Positions 1 to 4,668 of a stretch of DNA of 8,440 bases are shown here, one piece after another. The notes beneath the pieces are model-generated. The model had not been told where the DNA came from and ran no database searches. It was given only the letters and a program-made list of their open reading frames with translations. The position numbers and the translations under genes are program-made. The stretch is from Phycisphaerae bacterium. GTDB taxonomy: Bacteria > Planctomycetota > Phycisphaerae > Phycisphaerales > UBA1924. Positions within the stretch are counted from its first letter, which is position 1, and every line of letters starts with the position of its first letter. Where the stretch lies: NCBI GenBank assembly GCA_016794945.1, contig JAEUIX010000226.1, positions 1 through 8,440 on the forward strand, read 5' to 3'.

Positions 1-38
1 TGGCGCCGGATGGAGAGCGGGCGGAGGATTGAGCGGCG

Positions 39-70
39 AAATGAAACGGCCCCGCCGGGGAGCGGGGCCG
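39..70 (-). terminator. Intrinsic terminator downstream of fliA
   Basis: A perfect 9-bp GC-rich stem (47-55 with 62-70) encloses a 6-base loop (56-61). On the minus strand it is followed directly by TTTCATTT (46 down to 39), which forms the U-rich tail. It begins 27 bases after the fliA stop codon, the expected place to end the flagellar transcript. The stem and tail are seen directly; termination is inferred from their standard architecture. No similar U-tract follows on the plus strand, so it should act only on leftward transcription. Confidence 0.85.
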
Positions 71-97
71 CGGGGGACGGGCGGGGTATCGGGTGAG

Positions 98-949
98 TCA
101 TTCCTCGGGTTCGAGCTCGCCTTCGCGGTGCTGCATCTGGGCCTTGAGGCGGGCGAGGATGGAAGAGTGCATCTGGCTGACGCGGCTCTCGGAAAGAGCC
201 AGGGTGGCGCCGATTTCCTTCATGGTCATTTCCTCGTAGTAGTAGAGGACGACGATGAGGCGTTCGGCGCGGCTGAGGCCCTTGGTGATGAGGTCCTTGA
301 GATCGCGGCGCTGGGACTGCTGGTAGGGGTCGGCCTGGGAGTGGTCCTTGATGACGTCGATCTCGAGGACTTCCTTGTTGCCGTCGGATTGGAAGCACTT
401 GCGGGTGAGGCTGACGGTTCCAACGGCGCAGGAGTCGCGGTCGATCTTGTCGAAGTCCTCGCCCTGGACGCCGAGGACTTCGGAGAGTTCCTGCGGCGTG
501 GGACGACGGCCGTTGCGCATCTCGAACTCGCGGCGGGCGTGGTCGACCTTGGCGGAGCGGTGGCGGACGAGTCGCGGCACCCAGTCCATGGAGCGGAGCT
601 CGTCGAGGATGGCGCCCTTGATGCGGGTGGCGCAGTAGGTTTCGAACTTGACGTTCTTGGAAAGGTCGAAGGCCTCGATCGCGTCGCGCAGGCCGAAGAC
701 GCCTGCGGAAATGAGGTCGCCGACGTCGACCTCGTTGGGGAGCCTGGCGTAGGTCTTCTCGGCGATGTACCGCACCAGCGGCATGTACTTCTCCCAGAGG
801 TGATTGCGGATCACCTCCGAGCGGGTGCGGGCGAACTCGGTCCAGATCTCGTTGACCGACATGCGTGCCACGACCTCTCGCGTGAGCTCGCGGGGAGGTG
901 CGGGCTTGCGCGCGGCGCGCGACGACGAAGACGTTTTCAACCGGGACAT
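98..949 (-). CDS. fliA: RNA polymerase sigma factor FliA (sigma-28, FliA/WhiG family)
   Basis: Flagellar sigma factor of 283 residues that directs core RNA polymerase to late flagellar and chemotaxis promoters. Sigma region 2 spans about residues 51-123 (LWEKYMPLVRYIAEK, then DLISAGVFGLRDAIEAFD, then the family-typical RIKGAILDELRSMDWVPR). Region 3 is about 125-200. Region 4 is about 215-272, with the helix-turn-helix TMKEIGATLALSESRVSQMH. The order and wording of these blocks are those of FliA/WhiG rather than SigB/SigF. I chose the ATG at 949 because AGGAG lies 5 bases upstream. In-frame ATGs at 967 and 1000 lack such a site and would only add poorly conserved sequence. The protein is longer than E. 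coli FliA (239 residues) because of a basic, Ser/Ala/Pro-rich N-terminus of about 40 residues and a short acidic tail (EGELEPEE). It is the last gene of the flhF-flhG-orf95-fliA unit, 164 bases after orf95, and has its own promoter candidate and a strong terminator. No flgM anti-sigma gene is present in the window. Confidence 0.95.
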   Translation of the reverse strand: MSRLKTSSSSRAARKPAPPRELTREVVARMSVNEIWTEFARTRSEVIRNHLWEKYMPLVRYIAEKTYARLPNEVDVGDLISAGVFGLRDAIEAFDLSKNVKFETYCATRIKGAILDELRSMDWVPRLVRHRSAKVDHARREFEMRNGRRPTPQELSEVLGVQGEDFDKIDRDSCAVGTVSLTRKCFQSDGNKEVLEIDVIKDHSQADPYQQSQRRDLKDLITKGLSRAERLIVVLYYYEEMTMKEIGATLALSESRVSQMHSSILARLKAQMQHREGELEPEE

Positions 950-1052
950 GGTCGGCTCCTTGACCATCGGTGGGACCTGGTGGCGGCGCCGGAAGCGCAC
1001 CGCCGATCGGGATGTGGGTCCTCGCGCCCGTCCTTGGGCCTTGGACGCGAGG

Positions 1053-1080
1053 AAGATAGCCGTAGGCGGATCAGGTGCAA
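1053..1080 (-). promoter_or_regulatory. Candidate housekeeping-type promoter for fliA
   Basis: On the minus strand, TTGCAC (1080-1075; -35-like) and TATCTT (1058-1053; -10-like) are separated by 16 bases. Transcription would start near 1046, giving a leader of about 97 bases before the fliA ATG at 949. The hexamers match the sigma-70 consensus at 4 of 6 and 4 of 6 positions. That is notable in such GC-rich DNA but not decisive. If real, fliA can be expressed separately from flhF-flhG. Confidence 0.4.
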
Positions 1081-1096
1081 GCGCAAGTCATGCGGA

Positions 1097-1113
1097 GATA
1101 ACCGGTGGATAAC
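1097..1113 (-). repeat. Direct repeat GTTATC-N5-GTTATC upstream of the fliA promoter
   Basis: Read on the minus strand, GTTATC occurs at 1113-1108 and again at 1102-1097, exactly 11 bases apart (one helical turn). The repeat sits right after the orf95 stop codon and 16 bases upstream of the candidate fliA -35 element, a typical position for an activator site. The first copy also reads TTATCCACC, one base off a DnaA box (TTATCCACA). The repeat is seen; any protein binding is inference. Confidence 0.35.
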
Positions 1114-1401
1114 TCATGAAGGGACGTTGGCCGCGGGCGCGGCCGGCGTCGTTCCGGGCCCCTGGGGCGATCGGTCGGGCTCGGCCGTGGCGGTGTCGCG
1201 GGCGATGTGGTCGGCGACGATGCGTTCGGCGACGGTGCCGATGGCCATGCCGAGGATGAAGCAGGCTGCCAGCGCGATCAAGGCGCGGAGGAGGATGTCG
1301 GGGGTGGGGTTGCCCGCGGCCAGACCGGCGATCAGGGCGATGCTGAAGGCCGAGAGGGCGAGGCAGGCCGCGATGACCCGAGTGATGGTGCCGTCGTTCA
1401 C
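1114..1401 (-). CDS. Small two-helix membrane protein between flhG and fliA, function unknown
   Basis: A 95-residue protein I do not recognise. It has two clear hydrophobic segments, about residues 8-30 (VIAACLALSAFSIALIAGL) and 36-57 (LLRALIALAACFILGMAIGT), joined by a very short loop (NPTPD), so it forms a hairpin in the inner membrane. A hydrophilic tail of about 38 residues rich in Pro, Ala and Thr follows; by the positive-inside rule its location is uncertain. The start is GTG at 1401, preceded by GGAGG with 7 bases between, a strong ribosome-binding site. The frame stays open further upstream, but that part lies in the flhG end and the intergenic gap and looks non-coding. It lies 179 bases after flhG and 164 before fliA, on the same strand, so it is probably co-transcribed with the flagellar genes. 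A role in flagellar assembly or FlhF/FlhG localisation is only guilt by association. Confidence 0.8.
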   Translation of the reverse strand: MNDGTITRVIAACLALSAFSIALIAGLAAGNPTPDILLRALIALAACFILGMAIGTVAERIVADHIARDTATAEPDRSPQGPGTTPAAPAANVPS

Positions 1402-1450
1402 GGACGTCCCTCCGCCGTCGGCGCAGTCAACGCGCCCGGGTGTTGAGCCG

Positions 1451-1478
1451 GTGTCGGCCGGATGTGGCGCCGACTTGA
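1451..1478 (-). promoter_or_regulatory. Weak sigma-28-like promoter upstream of orf95
   Basis: On the minus strand, TCAAGTCG (1478-1471) and GCCGACAC (1458-1451) lie 12 bases apart. The enterobacterial sigma-28 consensus is TAAAGTTT, 11 bases, GCCGATAA; the matches are 5 of 8 and 6 of 8. The site lies in the 179-base gap between flhG and orf95, 50 bases before the GTG start, so FliA could activate orf95 and its own gene. The spacer is one base long and GCCG-rich words are common here, so chance is a real alternative. Confidence 0.22.
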
Positions 1479-1580
1479 ACGGTGGAATCGACAGCAAGGC
1501 CCGCGCCAGGCCGAGCAGCAACTGCGCAGGCGGCACGGTCGTTACGGGTGGTAGAGATTCCCGCGGGGGGGCGGAGGGGG

Positions 1581-2588
1581 TCAGGCGTACAGCAGGCTTG
1601 AAAGCCACTCACCGAGGCGTGACCGGGCGGGGACCGAGGAACTTGGGAGGGGTCGGGTGGCCGACTCGTGGAGCCCCAGCGTGTCGATCGCGTGATCCGC
1701 CAGCGCGTGGAGCGCCAGCGAGGCGGGAGAAGGGGCTGGGTCCAGAACGAAGGGGCGGCGGTCGACGACGGCGCGGGCAATGCGCGGGTCCTGCGCGACG
1801 ATGCCGGCGAGCGGCAGATTCAGCGCGAGGAAGGTGCGCACCGCGGCCGCGATCCGGGCGTGCACAGCGCGGGCCTGGGCGTCGTCGGCGGCCTGGTTGA
1901 CGATGAGACCGAGCCGACCGTCGAGATCGACGGCGGACCCGACGCCCTGGCGGAGGCACTTGATCAGGGCGTACGCGTCGGTGATCGAGGTGGGCTCGGG
2001 GGTGGTGACGATGAACGCGTGGTCGGCGGCGTGGACGAGCGAACGCACGATGGGACCGACGCCGGCGCCGGTGTCGATGACGATCGCGTCGCTCAGGGAT
2101 TCGAGCTGGACGAGTGCCTCGGCCAGGCGGCGGCGCTCGACGTGCCCGAGGTCGGCGGAACGGGCGATGCCGACCGAGCCGGGCACCAGGCGGATGCCAC
2201 CGGGAGCCTCGACGGCGATGTCGGCCAGGGAGACGGCGCCGGCCGAGGACAGGGCGCCGTCGAGGCGGCGGCGCGGTGTGAGGCCCAACAGCACGTCGGC
2301 GTTGGCGACGCCGAGGTCGCCGTCGAGCAGCGTGGTGCGGACGCCGCGCTGAGCAAGACAGATCGACAGGTTGACGGCGATCGAGGACTTGCCGACGCCG
2401 CCCTTTCCGCTGGCGACCGCGAGGACGGGGACGCGCCGCGTCGGAGCGCGGGAGAACGGGGCGGCGGCCTGCGCGGCGGGTCGGCCGTTGAAGGCTGCCA
2501 GCAGGCCGCGGAGACGGGAGGCCTGGTCGCCGTGGCCCGAGGACGCGGCGGGCGCTGTGAGCGGCGGGGTGTGGTCGACGAGGGGCAT
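1581..2588 (-). CDS. flhG: Flagellar number regulator FlhG (MinD-like ATPase, FleN/YlxH family)
   Basis: A cytoplasmic, membrane-associating ParA/MinD-family ATPase of 335 residues that controls flagellar number and stimulates FlhF. Residues 21-27 are DQASRLR, the DQAxxLR activation motif of FlhG that inserts into FlhF and drives its GTP hydrolysis. The deviant Walker A motif is GKGGVGKS (61-68) with signature Lys62. Walker A-prime is LLDGDLGVANADVLLGL (87-103), and the switch II/Walker B segment is VIDTGAG (170-176). TTPEPTSITDAYALIK (195-210) is highly typical of FlhG rather than MinD or ParA. The C-terminus ends in RLGEWLSSLLYA, a plausible short amphipathic membrane-targeting helix. The start ATG at 2588 lies 3 bases after the flhF TGA with no clear ribosome-binding site, so translation is probably coupled to flhF. 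The N-terminus before the motif is rich in Pro and Ala, as is the linker at about residues 31-50. Confidence 0.94.
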   Translation of the reverse strand: MPLVDHTPPLTAPAASSGHGDQASRLRGLLAAFNGRPAAQAAAPFSRAPTRRVPVLAVASGKGGVGKSSIAVNLSICLAQRGVRTTLLDGDLGVANADVLLGLTPRRRLDGALSSAGAVSLADIAVEAPGGIRLVPGSVGIARSADLGHVERRRLAEALVQLESLSDAIVIDTGAGVGPIVRSLVHAADHAFIVTTPEPTSITDAYALIKCLRQGVGSAVDLDGRLGLIVNQAADDAQARAVHARIAAAVRTFLALNLPLAGIVAQDPRIARAVVDRRPFVLDPAPSPASLALHALADHAIDTLGLHESATRPLPSSSVPARSRLGEWLSSLLYA

Positions 2589-2591
2589 GGA

Positions 2592-3908
2592 TCAGGCGGA
2601 GAGGGCGCCGTCGAGGACGAGCCTGGCCAGGCGGTCGGGGCGGGATGGCTCGATGTCGTCGGGAACCTCCTGGCCGGTGGTGATGAACGAGAGACGGGCC
2701 TGTGTGCGGCGGGCGACGTTGACGAGGACGCCGAAGTTGGTGGCCTCGTCGAGCTTGGTGAAGATGACCATTCCCGGGGCCAGGGGGCTGAAGCGTTCGG
2801 CGGTGCGGAGCAGCGCGGCCTCGCTGGCGACTGAAGAGAGCACCAGGTGCGTCTGGTGCGGTCGGGCGGCCTCGAGGAACGCCCGGAGTTCCGAGAGGCG
2901 GCGCTGGTCGCTCGGCGACCGGCCGGCGGTGTCGATGAGGATGACGTCGGCGTCGGCGTGTTCGTCGACGGCGGCGGACATCTCGGCGGGCGTGAGCGCG
3001 ACCGAAAGGGGAATGCCGATGATGTTGGCGTAGGTGCGGAGCTGGTCGACGGCGGCGATGCGGTAGGTGTCGCTGGTGATCAGGGCGACCTTGCGGCCGT
3101 GCCGCAGGCGGAAGGTCGCGGCGAGCTTGGCGATGGTGGTGGTCTTGCCGACGCCGGTGGGGCCGATGAGGGCGACGGTCAGCGGGCGGCCGTCGGCGGG
3201 CTTGGACGGCCGGGCGATCTCGTGGGCGACGGGGATCATGGCTTCGAGCCGGCGGAGCACCGCCTGGCGGACGATCTGCTCGTCGGCGAGTTCGGCGGGG
3301 GTAAGCTCGTCTCGGATGGCGGCTGCGATCTCGTCCGCCAGTTCGCGGGCGACTTCGTGTTCGATCATGGCGAGGTAGTGCTTCAGAAGTGCGTCGGGCA
3401 TCGCGGGGGCGGGGGCGGCGTGCGCCGTGGCGTGGGTCTGAAGGACCTGGCCAACCATGCGTTTGATGGCAGCGAGTTCCAGCCGCAGGCCGTCGTGCAG
3501 AGGCGGGGGTTGGATGGCCAGGTGGGCGACCTCTGCGGCGGGGGCGGGGCGGCCGGCGGGTTCGGCCTCGAGCGTGGCGACGGCCGGGCCGGGCGGGTTG
3601 AGCCGCGGGGCGGCGTGGGCGACGCCGTAGGCTCGCGCCACCGCCGGGCTTGGGGCCGGCCGCGGCTCACGCGGCTGGACGGGAGCGGCAGGCGCCTGAC
3701 CGCCGAGCACCGCACGGACTTGGCGGGGGCCGAGGGCGGCGACGTCGTCGGAAGCGGTGATCTCGACCATGGGCTTGCCGAAGAAGCCCATGAAGGAGCC
3801 GACCTTGAACGAACGGGTGTGGAGGATCACCGCGTCCTTGCCGAGGTCCTTTTTGACCTGGGCGAAGGCGTCGGCGATGGTTCGGGCGCGATAGGTCTTG
3901 AGCCGCAT
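2592..3908 (-). CDS. flhF: Flagellar biosynthesis GTPase FlhF (SRP-type)
   Basis: SRP-family GTPase of 438 residues that marks the site where a flagellum is built; it dimerises with GTP and is switched off by FlhG. It starts with the characteristic MRLKTYRARTIADAFAQVKK and DAVILHTR (B domain, about 1-60). A low-complexity Pro/Ala linker (about 71-137) follows, then a helical N domain (about 140-235) and the NG GTPase domain (about 240-438). GTPase motifs are G1 GPTGVGKTTT (249-258), SDTYRIAAVDQLRTYA (279-294), G3 DTAGR (326-330), G4 TKLDEA (384-389) and the closing TTGQEVPDDIEP (410-421), all intact. The ATG at 3908 is chosen because AGGAAGG precedes it at a good distance and the family N-terminus starts exactly there. 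The frame extends to 4112 but would overlap nuoC and has no family match. It is the first gene of the unit, and flhA, often its upstream neighbour, is absent; nuoC diverges instead. Confidence 0.95.
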   Translation of the reverse strand: MRLKTYRARTIADAFAQVKKDLGKDAVILHTRSFKVGSFMGFFGKPMVEITASDDVAALGPRQVRAVLGGQAPAAPVQPREPRPAPSPAVARAYGVAHAAPRLNPPGPAVATLEAEPAGRPAPAAEVAHLAIQPPPLHDGLRLELAAIKRMVGQVLQTHATAHAAPAPAMPDALLKHYLAMIEHEVARELADEIAAAIRDELTPAELADEQIVRQAVLRRLEAMIPVAHEIARPSKPADGRPLTVALIGPTGVGKTTTIAKLAATFRLRHGRKVALITSDTYRIAAVDQLRTYANIIGIPLSVALTPAEMSAAVDEHADADVILIDTAGRSPSDQRRLSELRAFLEAARPHQTHLVLSSVASEAALLRTAERFSPLAPGMVIFTKLDEATNFGVLVNVARRTQARLSFITTGQEVPDDIEPSRPDRLARLVLDGALSA

Positions 3909-3926
3909 AGAGCCTTCCTGGCTGGC

Positions 3927-3967
3927 GCGGGCGCTGAACCGCCCGCATCGCGGGGCCTCCGGCCCCG
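3927..3967 (-). promoter_or_regulatory. Two tandem GC hairpins in the flhF leader
   Basis: There are two perfect 7-bp stems in a row. The first is GCGGGCG/CGCCCGC (3927-3933 with 3940-3946, 6-base loop); the second is CGGGGCC/GGCCCCG (3951-3957 with 3961-3967, 3-base loop). They lie about 18 to 59 bases upstream of the flhF start, just before its ribosome-binding site. No T-tract follows on either strand, so they are not ordinary terminators. They might stabilise the mRNA or affect ribosome access. The structures are seen; a function is inference, and GC-rich DNA forms such stems easily. Confidence 0.35.
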
Positions 3968-3975
3968 ACGGCTGA

Positions 3976-4006
3976 CGTATCGGCCAGCTCTGCGCGGTTC
4001 GTGCAA
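3976..4006 (-). promoter_or_regulatory. Possible promoter region of flhF
   Basis: On the minus strand, TTGCAC (4006-4001) and GATACG (3981-3976) are 19 bases apart, a poor sigma-70 arrangement. The same place contains GCCGATAC (3984-3977), 7 of 8 bases of the sigma-28 -10 element GCCGATAA, but the expected -35 element is not recognisable. Some promoter is expected in 3909-4095, since flhF and nuoC diverge here. This is the best candidate I can see, and it is weak. Confidence 0.2.
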
Positions 4007-4081
4007 CAACGGCGCGGGGGGCGAGGCGGGGGCGCGGGGCGTGCGCGGATCGGCCGGGTGGTCCGCCGGGGGTCGGGGCTT

Positions 4082-4096
4082 TACACTTGGCCTCGA
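4082..4096 (+). promoter_or_regulatory. -10 element and predicted start of a leaderless nuoC transcript
   Basis: TACACT at 4082-4087 resembles the -10 hexamer TATAAT (4 of 6, with the key first TA and last T). Transcription would begin 7 to 9 bases later, at 4094-4096, which is at or within two bases of the nuoC ATG at 4096. A -35 element at the usual distance is weak (TGGTCC, 4059-4064). No ribosome-binding site precedes the ATG, which fits a leaderless mRNA. The hexamer is seen; the start site is inferred. Confidence 0.4.
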
Positions 4097-4659
4097 TGAC
4101 CACCGCCGCCAAGCCGAACCTCGATCATCCCGTGTTCGCCGTCGTGAAGCAGGCGATGCCGGGCAAGACGTTCCGAGCCACGGAGTTCCGCGGGTGCTCG
4201 ACGCTGATCGTCGAGCCGGCGGACCTTCACGGGGTGCTTGCGTTCCTGCGGGACGACCCGCGGTGCGCGTTCAACTTCCTGAGCGACGTGGTGGGGATCG
4301 ACTACCTTGGCTACCCGGCGAAGCAGATCGGGCGGTTCGCGGTGGTGTACGTGCTGCGCAGTTTCGGGCGGGACGACCTGTTCTTCGTCAAGACGTACCT
4401 GGACCCTTCGCTGCCGACCGACGGCATCGCGGAGGACCCGGCGCTGTACCTCGACTCGGTGACCGACCTGTGGGCGGGCGCCGAGTGGATGGAGCGGGAG
4501 GTGTACGACATGTTCGGCATCCGCTTCCGGAATCACCCGGATCTGCGGCGGATCCTGACGTGGGAGTCCTACCCGGCGCACCCGCTGCGAAAGGACTACC
4601 CGTTGCGCGGGCGGGGCGAGCGGGAGTTGTACAAGATCGTGGACCGCACCTCGTCGTGA
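4096..4659 (+). CDS. nuoC: NADH-quinone oxidoreductase subunit C (complex I 30-kDa subunit)
   Basis: Subunit of the peripheral, cytoplasm-facing arm of respiratory complex I, which passes electrons from NADH to quinone and drives ion translocation. The 187-residue length fits a stand-alone NuoC, not a NuoCD fusion. The hallmark 30-kDa signature is present: EREVYDMFGIRFRNHPDLRR (133-152), then ILTWESYP and HPLRKDYPL (162-170). The earlier NFLSDVVGIDYLGYP (60-74) is also typical. Start: ATG at 4096. An in-frame TTG at 4087 would add only three residues and overlaps the -10-like TACACT; neither start has a clear ribosome-binding site. The gene stands alone on the plus strand between divergent flhF and a convergent LptC-like gene, so nuoB and nuoD must be elsewhere. 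A complex-I-like hydrogenase or Fpo/Ndh relative of the subunit cannot be fully excluded, but the sequence looks like ordinary NuoC. Confidence 0.93.
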   Translation: MTTAAKPNLDHPVFAVVKQAMPGKTFRATEFRGCSTLIVEPADLHGVLAFLRDDPRCAFNFLSDVVGIDYLGYPAKQIGRFAVVYVLRSFGRDDLFFVKTYLDPSLPTDGIAEDPALYLDSVTDLWAGAEWMEREVYDMFGIRFRNHPDLRRILTWESYPAHPLRKDYPLRGRGERELYKIVDRTSS

Positions 4660-4668
4660 GCGGCCGGC

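Noticed and set aside
1075..1113. Sigma-54 promoter around TTGCAC before fliA
   Set aside because: TTGCA could be a -12 element, but no GG-containing -24 element lies at the required distance.
1099..1113. Replication origin suggested by a DnaA-like box
   Set aside because: There is only one near-match, with no cluster of boxes, no AT-rich unwinding region and no dnaA or dnaN nearby.
1402..1608. Upstream extension of orf95 by 69 codons
   Set aside because: It would overlap the flhG end, lacks a ribosome-binding site, and looks non-coding, whereas GTG 1401 has GGAGG at the right distance.
29..1900. Plus-strand open frame of 623 codons
   Set aside because: It runs antisense to fliA, orf95 and part of flhG, and its translation is Gly/Ala/Asp/Arg-rich with no domain. 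It is a shadow caused by high GC at codon position 3.
1668..2834. Plus-strand open frame of 388 codons
   Set aside because: It mirrors flhG and the flhF end, and its translation is a Gly/Asp/Val-rich mirror of the real proteins.
3909..4112. Upstream extension of flhF by 68 codons
   Set aside because: FlhF family proteins start at MRLKTY, a good ribosome-binding site precedes that ATG, and the extension would overlap nuoC and its promoter.
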